Assembly (NCBI GenBank): GCA_903632075.3
Contig: CAHIKZ030000131.1
Span: 365,001 to 429,000 of the forward strand
Origin: Acanthosepion pharaonis
Taxonomy: Eukaryota > Mollusca > Cephalopoda > Sepiida > Sepiidae
Direction of reading: 5' to 3'
Length of the DNA: 64,000 nt
Shown here: positions 55,038-63,599 of the stretch, piece by piece
How the letters are laid out: every line of letters begins with the position of its first letter
Position numbering within the stretch: position 1 is the first letter of the stretch
Translations under genes and position numbers: made by a program
Notes under the pieces: generated by a model
Told to the model about the DNA's origin: nothing
Databases searched by the model: none
What the model saw: the letters and a program-made list of their open reading frames with translations, nothing else

Positions 55038-55091
<54 letters not shown>
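55038..55091. repeat. (TA)n microsatellite
   Basis: Borders the left arm of the inverted repeat at 55092. Confidence 0.95.
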
Positions 55092-55094
<3 letters not shown>

Positions 55095-55480
55095 GAAGAA
55101 AAATATATACGGAAAAAACAAACAAAAATCCTTATATACAATTATGCTGTTTTAATGTTAATATGTCAACGTCGGACGTTTCGGTCTAATAAACCATCTT
55201 CAGGTCATATTCATAAATTATAACATTATCAATTCAACATGACAAAGACGATGTACATAAGAACAAGACTTATCCAAACAGATAACTGAAAGTTTTATAA
55301 GATCAGCGCTTCAGTTATCTGTTTGGATGAGTCTTGTTCTTATGTACATCGTCTTTGTCATGTTGAATTGATAATGTTAATTATAATTTATGAATATGTT
55401 CTGAAGATGGTTTATTAGACCGAAACGTCCGACGTTGACATATTAACATTTGTTTTTTCCGTATATATTTTTCTTCATAC
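55092..55480. repeat. Long inverted repeat, arms about 170-200 bp
   Basis: The left arm (55092-55290) and right arm (55309-55480) are near-complementary, with a loop of about 20 bases. The right arm reads TATCTGTTTGGATGAGTC, TGTACATCGTCTTTGTCATG and then the hammerhead-like CTGAAGA core. The left arm carries a short insertion (AATCCTTATATACAATTATG). It is bordered by TA runs on both sides (55038-55091, 55509-55570). Confidence 0.9.
55393..55444 (+). ncRNA. Hammerhead-like motif in the right arm
   Basis: AATATGT (55393-55399) precedes CTGAAGA (55401-55407), which fits CTGANGA. Then come a GGTT/GACC hairpin (55409-55421), GAAAC (55422-55426) and GTC (55427-55429). ACATATT (55438-55444) complements the first strand. 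One extra T before stem II and eight unpaired bases before the last strand depart from a functional hammerhead. The left arm holds the same motif on the minus strand. Confidence 0.35.
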
Positions 55481-55505
55481 TGTTGGATCTATATCCATAT
55501 ATTTG

Positions 55506-55508
<3 letters not shown>

Positions 55509-55570
<62 letters not shown>
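55509..55570. repeat. (TA)n microsatellite
   Basis: A TA run of over 60 bp, ending in GAGTGTGTGT. Confidence 0.95.
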
Positions 55571-55573
<3 letters not shown>

Positions 55574-55734
55574 TGTGTGTAAACCCCAAAAAAACATGAC
55601 AGGAAAATCACAATAATTAAGAAGGCAGAAGATGACGACCGACTTTGCATTTAAATCTTTGCAGTTTATTGCGAAGCAAAAAACCGGAAGAGAGAATTGC
55701 GATGGAAGAATCTGTTAGCATGGAACTTGGGATT

Positions 55735-56330
55735 TCATCTAGCCATTTAAAACTGTAAGATGAAGATTTGACGCCAATCAAGTACCGTGCTTAAATTCAT
55801 AAACATTTAAAATTGTTTTGTGTTTTAGACCCTCGATCACGTATTAAAATCTGTCCTCGGTATGATGATAAACTACATCCAGCAGCAAGGCCTCTGAGCA
55901 GGAGGTTTTTAGGAGCGTGGAACCACCTCTTTATTGCTGTTGTTACAAGCCCCACCCTGACCTGCGATGGTACTATATGTTAGGGTCCCAGCTGTGGGTA
56001 AATAGTTAACCACCCAAATTTGGTTCAAAACTGTAAATTGATGAGATCTCGACGACCGTCTAGTACTGCACGTAAATTCATAAAGTCCAGGTACCATAGT
56101 GAACAACTCATCCGAACAATTACCATGAAAGAATTTATAGAAAAGGCACAGAGAGGCAACCTTATGGCGGTTGAAAAGTGACTGTAGCTGAGCCTCCAGA
56201 TCAGAACCAATGATACTGCTGATTTTTCTTTGGATTTTATTAAGGAACTCAAGGTAAATAGCCCCGGACCGTATGTGGCAGCAATATACTAAGCGTGGAT
56301 GAATGGTAGACTTATACATATGTAAGATAG
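55735..56330 (-). pseudogene. LINE reverse transcriptase C-terminal relic (CR1/Jockey-like)
   Basis: The minus-strand frame 56319-55909 begins MYKSTIHPRLVYCCHIRSGA, continues LEFLNKIQRKISSIIGSDLE, then LQSLFNRHKVASLCLFYKFF and HGNCSDELFTMVPGLYEFTC. It closes with TRRSSRSHQFTV before losing similarity. This is the stretch after the polymerase domain in a widespread CR1/Jockey-like LINE. The expected LWNSLP-type end is not in frame. A second diverged piece of the same region lies at 55740-55810 (CTGTAAGATGAAGATTTGAC and on), suggesting a duplication. The tandem element at 63600-64000 holds the missing end of a related protein. Confidence 0.8.
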
Positions 56331-56448
56331 ATTATGGTGAGTTTTACCTTTCCGGAATATAAACCCTTATACGTTATTTAATGGTGAAATCGAAAAATTC
56401 TGAACGCATTTTTTTTTTTTTTGGTTCTGGAATTAGTAAAGGTTATTG

Positions 56449-57032
56449 TCATGGTTCCTTGTACCACGGTGATAGTCCAAGGTAGAACCAATAAAGAAGA
56501 ACTCGAATACGGATATGGAATAACACAGATATATTACAAACAGGAATATATACAGAGAAGTAGAAAGTGTAGTACGAACAATCAGGTTTAGTAGTAATTG
56601 TCTGAACGCAACTCTGCCTCTGACTCGATTGACTGACTCGCTCGCTCTGACTGACTGACAGACTCCTGACGGACTTCTGACGGACCTCACTCCAGACTTC
56701 AGAATGAACAGTATTTAGTCACCCCCACACGAGGGCATCATGTGGCACAAGGCCGCTTTAACGTGGGATCTCCGAGCCCGTGGGCTCGGCCAAAAATATG
56801 CCCTTTGAACCCGTATAAACGGGTTCAGGGTCAGTTTACCTCCCCGAAAGAGACTCCGCCCTTCGGCGTAGCCTCGTTCGGGTTCCTCCCCGCCCGAAGG
56901 CAGAGAGTTCAACCGATCAGCTGGTCAGCCGGTCGCCCGACTTCGGACTGAACTCCCAGCTTCCTCTTGAGGCGCAGTATTTATTACGTATGGAATAGTC
57001 CATTATGTTATTATGGGTAAGGTCCCCTAACA
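56449..57032 (-). mobile_element. Candidate solo LTR, 584 bp
   Basis: The segment begins TGTCATGGTTCC and ends CCCCTAACA, so it has TGT...ACA termini. It is flanked by GTTAT on the left and GGTAT on the right, a 4-of-5 match to a target duplication. Inside is a block of GC-rich hairpins that recurs at 2078 and 52840. On the minus strand the end reads TTCTTTATTGG, TACCTTGGACTATCACCGTG and ACCATGACA, typical of the right end of an LTR, hence the orientation. No internal retrovirus-like genes are adjacent. Confidence 0.5.
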
Positions 57033-57089
57033 GGTATTATATAGGCTGCTCGGAAAGTCACGGTACACTTATACTTTTATTAACAGACA

Positions 57090-57300
57090 TGTTTTAATAT
57101 CTGTCTAGATTTCTGAGATAACGTATTTAATTATTTATTATTTAAGTACTTACATTATTTACATTCTTCTGATTGTTATTCTCATCTTTATTGCCTTAAT
57201 CAAGACGTTTCGACTGTTGAACGTTGCGGCCTTCTTCAGGATTTCTCTAGATTTCTGCGATAACGTATTGTAAGTATTTAGATTATTTACATTGTTTCGA
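57090..57300 (-). repeat. SINE-A-related diverged copy
   Basis: It has two tail-like blocks (CTAGATTTCTGAGATAACGT and CTAGATTTCTGCGATAACGT) around a CTGAAGA..GAAAC core (reverse, about 57205-57240). The doubled tail echoes the tail-derived satellite at 48.9 kb. Confidence 0.6.
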
Positions 57301-58016
57301 CACTGGAGAGAAAAAATCGTCTCGCACGTCGCAAAGAACCAACTTTCTTTGCAACTGACGTAGCCTCGGATTTTATTTATTTATTACCATCTCTCGTATG
57401 AAACTGTTTAGTAGTAGCTGATGGGATGAATATAATTAAATAAAATACGGAAAATGATGCAGGAGTCGTATACTTTTGCGTCTGTAGGTATATTAAACAT
57501 CTCTATAGCCTTGGAAATTAACAAAAAAATATATATATATATATTTCTGTTTGTTTTATGTTTAGATACAAATAAACCTTTTTCTTTGCTACCATTTTTT
57601 TTTTGTCTTTCACGCATGCGTGTATTTTCGTCCGACTCGAAAGAAGCACGCATGCGTCTGGCTCGTTTGTCATCTTTCGAATCGGATCAACGGCGCCACT
57701 TGGCAGAGCTTTCTAAATATTTGCCCGTTTAGTGTAAGTTGACCTTTGAAATGTGCAAATAATGGATCGGCTCGTTGCCCGTTTGCATGTGCGGTGACAT
57801 GAATTAATTACCTCTTGTTCTTTCACACGCACTTGGTATTTTGTGGAACGCATGCGCGTGCAGCTCTATCAGCATTTGAAGCTTGTGGCACGATTGTCAT
57901 TAGCATGTTCATCATGAGTAGATCATCTCTGTAGATATCTGGCTTATCTTGATCTGGCACAACGTTACATATTCTGAGTCTTTCGATATAGTAGATTTCA
58001 TTTGTAAATATGAAAT
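57301..58016. other. Unassigned region with ACGCATGCGT palindromes
   Basis: CACGCATGCGTG (57611), CACGCATGCGTC (57647) and ACGCATGCGCGTG (57848) resemble NRF-1-type sites. A good splice-donor-like GTGTAAGT lies at about 57731. Nothing else supports a gene. Confidence 0.35.
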
Positions 58017-58037
58017 TATATATATATATATATATAG
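58017..58037. repeat. (TA)n microsatellite
   Basis: Short TA run. Confidence 0.9.
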
Positions 58038-58120
58038 TTATGAAGAACTTGGTAATACGTGTGAGTAATCCCAAGGAGGATGAAATCCTGAGAGCTCAAT
58101 GTAAATCCAGAGCTAATATT

Positions 58121-58230
58121 TAAAAGAAAAACAGACCACTTTAAGGTACCATTATAATAATTTATTTCACCAGAAATATTATGAAATAAATTATTATAAT
58201 GGTACCTTAAAGTGGTCAGTTTTTCTTTTA
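58121..58230. repeat. Perfect-type hairpin, 47-bp arms
   Basis: The left arm TAAAAGAAAAACAGACCACT and on (58121-58167) is matched by the right arm (58184-58230) with almost no mismatch. The loop is about 16 bases. The right arm runs directly into (TA)n. Confidence 0.9.
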
Positions 58231-58251
58231 TATATATATATATATATATAT

Positions 58252-58500
58252 AAAAAATATGAAATGGACAAAGTCCTAAAATTATTTTAAGACATTTTTT
58301 TATGTTTATATGCTCATTTATAAATACAAATATTTAAGTAAAGGCTCTGTTTATAATAAACAACATTTGCCGGCCTGAATAAGAAAATATGCGTGCTCCG
58401 ACAGGAATCGAACCTGTATCCTATATGGAACCGTCCTATATCTTGACGTGATTTTACCGACTGAGCCACAGTGGAGTGTTTCGATTAGCAACGTCGATTT
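58252..58500 (-). repeat. SINE-B copy with well-preserved tRNA-like head
   Basis: The reverse complement has TGGCTCAGTCGGTAAAATCA (A-box) and ACAGGTTCGATTCCTGT (perfect T-arm-like stem and B-box), flanked by CTCC..GGAG acceptor-like ends. The tail is the SINE-B tail, so it is a SINE and not a tRNA gene. Confidence 0.78.
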
Positions 58501-58594
58501 TATTGTTTTTAAATTACAATTCCCCATGATTTTCTCTCGTACATTCATGTCTGCTCAATGCGTATCCAAATGTAAACAAATGTCGTCACACATT

Positions 58595-58745
58595 ATGTAA
58601 TGGACAAAGTCCGACAAATATTTTAAGACATTTTTTTATGTTTATACGTTCTTTTTATAGTTACAAATATTTAAATAAATGCACTGTTTATAATAAACAG
58701 TGTTAACATTAAAAAATGTCTTAAAATATTAAAATAATACGTCAT
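58595..58745. repeat. SINE-B tail, inverted pair
   Basis: GGACAAAGTCCGACAAATAT and AATATTTTAAGACATTTTTT occur forward, then AAAAAATGTCTTAAAATATT on the other side. Together they form a hairpin about 110 bp across. Confidence 0.7.
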
Positions 58746-58749
58746 ATAT

Positions 58750-58825
58750 ATATATAAGTACCGCGCATATAATATATAAATAATTATACATATATATATA
58801 TTTATTTATATTTATATTCACTTTT

Positions 58826-58882
<57 letters not shown>
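58750..58882. repeat. (TA)n-rich cluster
   Basis: Interrupted TA runs with a short CA run. The segment AAGTACCGCGCATATAATAT recurs at about 59575. Confidence 0.9.
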
Positions 58883-58883
<1 letters not shown>

Positions 58884-58954
58884 ATATATATATATTTATA
58901 CATGTCAAAGATGCATTGTGGGTAGTCTATTTTATTATATTGTGGGTAGTCAAT

Positions 58955-59520
58955 TGAATTATTCTAACGGTAGTTTAATGGATGGTAATGGTTGTGTTTC
59001 CGGTCATTATCGGCACTATTCAGTGGGAATAATTGTGGATCTGGATGCAGTTTCTTAGTTTTTTGTTGTCTTGGTTGTTATCACTACATTTTTTTTATTA
59101 ATCAGTGCGAACGTGGCTTGTTAATTTGTTTATTATTTAGTTTATTCATTTATTTTACTTGTTTTTGTTACTAGTATTTTGTTGAATTACTTTAATTTCG
59201 ACTATTCTTCTTCATTGACAGTTTTGGTTATTAAGTAACGTACATAAAATTTATTTTCGTGTTTGATTTTTGAGATAAGTTCTCAGCGTCTATTTAGTAC
59301 TTCGATTTGATCTGGAAATGTAATTAGAGCTACCCACCCCCCTCACAGACTTTACAGCTTTTTGATTGATTATTGTTTTCCTTATTTTCCATGATGTTTT
59401 TGGAGTAATTTGATTTTTGTTTTATTGAGCCAAAACACGATGATTGCATTTAGCATAAAACAAACTATCACCTATGGGTGTTGACTACAATGTCCACATT
59501 TATATTTACATACGTTCTAT
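58955..59520 (-). repeat. PLE 3' UTR, reverse copy
   Basis: The reverse complement of the region downstream of the PLE relic at 60336: both contain CTGGATGCAG / CTGCATCC with a neighbouring CACAATTA, and the GATTGCATTTAGCAT-like end. The coding part on this side is missing. Confidence 0.65.
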
Positions 59521-59598
59521 CCCTGATATTGAGCACGCTTACACATAAATATAGCATACGTTAAAACTCTAATAAGTACCGCGCATATAATATGTAAA

Positions 59599-59605
<7 letters not shown>

Positions 59606-59643
<38 letters not shown>
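59606..59643. repeat. (TA)n microsatellite
   Basis: Left border of the palindrome at 59675. Confidence 0.93.
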
Positions 59644-59645
<2 letters not shown>

Positions 59646-59674
59646 CAATAAACATGCAATCAATTTACAAATAC

Positions 59675-59965
59675 ATGAATTATTCACACAAAACTAATGC
59701 AAAGGTTAATGATTTAAATGGCGAGACATCCATCATCGCAAACAATTCAAATAGTACACAAAAACCTCCAGATCCGTTATGAATGAATTGATCCTTGTTT
59801 ATATAAACTTGTAGTAAAAATAACAACTAATACGACAGAAATTTATATAAACAAGGATATTCATTCATAACGGATCTGGAGGTTTTTTGTACTATTTGAA
59901 TTGTTTGCGATGATGGATGTCTCGCCATTTAAATCATTAACCTTTGCATTAGTTTTTGTGAATAA

Positions 59966-59970
<5 letters not shown>
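59675..59970. repeat. Large palindrome, arms about 130 bp
   Basis: The left arm (59675-59807) and right arm (59842-59970) are complementary with a handful of differences and a 34-base loop. They share blocks such as GGCGAGACATCCATCATCGC and CCTCCAGATCCGTTATGAAT. TA runs border both ends. Confidence 0.92.
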
Positions 59971-60015
<45 letters not shown>

Positions 60016-60021
60016 ATATAT

Positions 60022-60084
<63 letters not shown>

Positions 60085-60085
60085 T
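59969..60085. repeat. (TA)n, (CA)n, (TA)n and (GA)n compound microsatellite
   Basis: Four simple repeats in succession right of the palindrome. Confidence 0.95.
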
Positions 60086-60335
60086 AGATAGATAGAGAGA
60101 GATGGGAGAGTGAGAGAGACCATTGAAAAACCTTTGTAGATACCCGTATCTTCCAACCACTCGCCATCAATAATCAGGCAGATACCACAATCAATTAACT
60201 GTAGGGTTTCCGACAATTTTTCCAGTTAAACTATCTCCAATGAAGCCATGAAATTCTATGAAGCAACGCTACAAATAGGGGATTCGCGCCAACACTCACA
60301 TACACCAAACGGGACAAGAAGCCAACAGAAAAAGT
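60086..60335. other. Unassigned spacer
   Basis: No family recognised. It may be decayed upstream sequence of the PLE relic that follows. Confidence 0.35.
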
Positions 60336-60973
60336 AGCATCATATATTTCAACCCACCGAACAACCAAAACTTAAAAACAAACGGAGTAAAATTATCCAT
60401 TGAAATCATATGCAAACACTTATCCACATTAAGCACTCTTAACACGATATTCAACAAAAACACAGTAAAACTCAGCTGCAGTTGCACCGAAAATATGGTA
60501 AAAATAATAAAAAAAAGAACACACATGAAAGCAACTATCAAGACCAATCGAACAAATCAAACCCAAACGTGTAACTGCAGAATAAAGAATGAATATCCCT
60601 TAAGTCGTAATTTCTTGCAGAACAATGTAATATACCAAGCCACTGTAAAATCCAGCAGATAACAAAGAAAAATATACATAGGAATAACTAAAGGACACTA
60701 GAAAGAAAATGCACACGAGAAACAAAACCCTTAAAAATAGTAAATTTGTGAACAGCACAATGATAAATTAAAAACATAAAGCGAATCACACCCCAAATAG
60801 CATGGAAAATAAGGAAAAGAACATCAGCCTACATTAAACCAAAAACTGTAAATTCTGTCACGAGAATAAATTAGTTTTAATTAACTTCCCAGGCCAACAC
60901 AAGCCACTAAATAAAAGATCAGAACTGATCGCAAAATGCAGACACGAAAACAATTTGTATTACGTTACTTAAA
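60336..60973 (+). pseudogene. Penelope-like element, zinc-binding and GIY-YIG relic
   Basis: The frame from 60336 reads SIIYFNPPNNQNLKTNGVKL, then STLNTIFNKNTVKLSCSCTE, TCNCRIKNEYPLSRNF and NVIYQATVKSS. After a TAA (60660) it goes on with KIYIGITKGH. VIY and YIG form the GIY-YIG pair, and the CxC-containing segment before it is the Cys-rich linker usual in these proteins. Several stops follow. In another frame the end returns as CKFCHENKLVLINFPGQHK and KRSELIAKCRHENNLYYVT, and then a stop (about 60848-60973). The reverse transcriptase is absent on this side. A reverse-oriented relic of the same family lies at 61590-62900. Confidence 0.75.
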
Positions 60974-61440
60974 ATTGAATGAACAAAATTAATAATAAAA
61001 TAAAATAAATGACCAAAAAGAAGGAAAATAAATTAATACAAACTAATAAATAAATAAACTAAACAAATAATAAACAAATTAACAAACAATGAACGGACAC
61101 ATAAACACAAGCGTAATAACAATAACCAACAATAAAATAATCAATAACAACCAAATAAAAAAAACAACAACACTGCATCCGGATCCACAATTAGTCCCAC
61201 TCAATATCCCCTAGAATTATTGGAAACAAAAGTGTTACCACCCACCAAAATAACCATTCGAATAATACAATAGACTATCCACAATACAGCACTGACCTGT
61301 ATGTATAAATAATCGAGCAAAACCACAACGCATATAGCCTGACGATTGTGTTTTGCATGTAACACTTTGTCGCGTTTGTGTGCTGACATATTGTGCTGAT
61401 GGGAATAAAACAGCACTGGGTGTAATACAAAAGAACTATT
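60974..61440 (+). repeat. PLE 3' UTR, forward copy
   Basis: AT-rich sequence ending in AGCCTGACGATTGTGTTTTG and AACACTTTGTCGC. It corresponds to the reverse copy at 58955-59520. Confidence 0.65.
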
Positions 61441-61589
61441 AAGTATATATTAATAAATATACATATTATCCCTCACCGTGTTATTGGTGAGCGATTATGA
61501 GAATATTATTAAGTGAAAGGGTCGGGATTCCAATTTTTTTTTTTTTTTCAGGTTCGTATGGCGCCAAAATTAACTTCCTGATATGTCTA

Positions 61590-62900
61590 CATTTGAGCAT
61601 GATCTAAAACTTTCCATTCAACAAGTCAGTGTCAGTCTTGTATATCGCATTAGTTAGCTTCTCCACCAGCCTACACGAGTTGCTATTCTTTACATTCCGT
61701 AAAATACTTCATTAAATGGTCGGGCTTTTATTATTTTTTCCCTAAATCTTCAATAGCGGTTTGCCTGTTTCATATTGAACTTGCGTTCTGGTATTCTAAA
61801 TGATGAGGTATGTATTTTTTTGAACTGATATTGTCTCTTTCTGCCTCGGTACAATACCCGACCCGTTCTGTACAACATACCTCATTTAATGGGCTATTAT
61901 TTTTTATCCTGTAATTACAAACGAACTTGTTTTCACCTCTCTCGTCCTCTCCAATATTTGAATTTTTTGTAAAATCTTTTGGTAATATTGCCTATATTGC
62001 TAGTGCAACTATAGCTCAATTTGACTGTACTGCGGTTAAATAACTTGTACAAATCGGACGCTTTTGTGGAGTGCTTACTTAGAAAGCTAAATAACATTTT
62101 CCCTATATTTGTTTTTACTTGTATGTTAAAGGGTTGGTTCAACCAGATGATATTCCTTGTTCTTTTTCTATTGTCATCTGTTTGTGTGTTTCCTTGGTTC
62201 TTGAAATACAGGCTGGAATTATACCATTCCTCTTTTAAGGCAGATACGTATATTTTCTTTCTTTCGTTGAATATTCATTTGAAGAGCTTTTTGACAATCT
62301 GCATATTTGTTTCATTACACTTGACATGTGGTTGCATGTCCTATTAATATATTTCAAAGCCGTATTTGGTTTCATGAAAGGTGAAATGGTTTCAGTCAGC
62401 AGATAGTTTCTATATCCAAAAAATGGATTACCTTCCTGTTGACCTCTAGAGTAATGTTGAAATCCAGGTCTTTATATATCCTATGTAGCTTTTTTTTTGT
62501 CCTGGGGGAATCGTTCTTACTTCTATCATCCGGCACTACCATCAGTCCATCATCCCGGTATATTCCATGGTCATCGATGGGGGCAATTTTATTTATTTTA
62601 CTTAGGGTGTATATTTCCATCAGTTCAGACACCTAAGCCCCATCGAAGAATCCTTGTGGGACATCAAAATTACCAGCTTTGGATTTTTTTAATCCATGCA
62701 TCGCTACTATGAAATAAAACTAATTTACGGCAAACATCAGGGCCTCCACTAAACTCTTTCCAGTAATAGATGGATAGAGATCCTTAATATCATACTTGAT
62801 GAACAGTTTATTACTTTTGTTGGGAATGTTTTCACACCACGAAATGCAGTCTGATGTGCTCTTTCATGGATTAGGTTGCGAAGCCAGCCTTAGTAGTTTG
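61590..62900 (-). pseudogene. Penelope-like element with reverse transcriptase and endonuclease relic
   Basis: The minus strand, in order: ENIPNKSNKLFIKYDIKDLY and PSITGKSLVEALMFA (62840-62760); NFDVPQGFFDGA; then 62632-62396 with INKIAPIDDHGIYRDDGLMV, carrying the YxDD polymerase motif as YRDD. Next come the blocks LKYINRTCNH, STKERKYTYLP and, in 62142-61933, MNQPFNIQVKTNIGKMLFSF and LFNRSTVKLSYSCTSNIGNI. After it are NKFVCNYRIKNNSPLNE and, to about 61600, decayed GIY-YIG sequence. Reverse transcriptase and endonuclease together allow a PLE to copy and insert itself. Multiple frame changes show that this copy is dead. Assignment to PLE rests on the RT followed by GIY-YIG order; the YRDD variant means the exact clade is uncertain. 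Confidence 0.75.
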
Positions 62901-63200
62901 CAGGTATCTTGGCATTTTAACGGTTTTTGAAAATTAATGTCAATCACATATTCATCTCGATGGAATTGAACCTCTACGAAGAAGTGGAGTTGAAATATTT
63001 GTAAAATTCTGAACAACAGTTCAGGAAAGGCATCAGGTTGTAACAAAATTTCCAAATCCTAGGTAAATAAATCTATAATACTCAAGAGGAAAAAATATTT
63101 ATATTTTATATAAGGGTTTTCATATATACACAATAGATAGACTTATTTATCCAAATATGCAAAATTAGCAGTTTTTATAAACTTAGAGATACAATTCAGG
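62901..63200. other. Unassigned AT-rich spacer
   Basis: No recognised content. It ends with TACAATTCAG, a possible splice acceptor, right before the candidate exon. Confidence 0.35.
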
Positions 63201-63353
63201 ATGGCCACAAACTTTCGATCCTTACTGTTGATAGCAACGCAAGTGGCCATCGAACTGTTAGTGTCCATCTTTGTTTTGGGTCTTTATTTAAGTGACTGGT
63301 TGATTGTAGGAAATAAAGGGTACAGGAGAGCAGATTGCGCAGTTGTCGTTTGT
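63201..63353 (+). CDS. Candidate first coding exon of a membrane protein
   Basis: An ATG in strong context (A at -3, G at +4) opens 51 codons, beginning MATNFRSLLLIATQVAIELL. Residues 6-29 form a convincing hydrophobic segment, and SDWLIVGNKGYRRADC follows. A near-consensus donor, TGT|GTAAGT, begins at 63354 and leaves the exon at phase 0. TTCAG immediately before the ATG could be an acceptor, or the exon could hold the 5' UTR end. An N-terminal membrane segment followed by W and, later, C is reminiscent of four-pass membrane families, but I do not recognise the protein. The codons do not look repeat-derived, unlike other open frames here. If real, the gene continues right, beyond the window or past the LINE array. 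Confidence 0.35.
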
Positions 63354-63599
63354 GTAAGTTTTACTGACCATGAGTTCGTTTATTTTTATTATTCATTCGT
63401 TTTAATTTTGTTTCAGAATATTTCCTCTTCTTTATTTAATTTTTTTTAAGATCATTTCACTACATGCATGGCAATAAAGCCACTAATGTCACTGAGTGTG
63501 AAAGAAAAGTAAATAGAAAAACAAAACATTATTAAAGAGCGAGATCAATAGAAGAGTAATGAGGAAGTATATATACATTGCATTTATAAATGTTTTTAC
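63354..63599. other. Unassigned spacer (possible intron start)
   Basis: AT-rich. If the upstream exon is real, this is intron sequence. Confidence 0.35.

Noticed and set aside
57049..57080. Possible mariner terminal repeat (GGCTGCTCGGAAAGTC)
   Set aside because: No partner end or transposase sequence was found nearby; a single short match is not enough.
57454..57732. 92-residue open frame with a donor-like GTGTAAGT at its end
   Set aside because: The first half is AT-rich noise with TA repeats and no acceptor precedes the GC-richer part, so support for an exon is too weak.
58385..58470. tRNA gene on the minus strand
   Set aside because: The A- and B-boxes and T-arm are good, but the anticodon arm is not tRNA-like and the segment is the head of a SINE-B with its usual tail.
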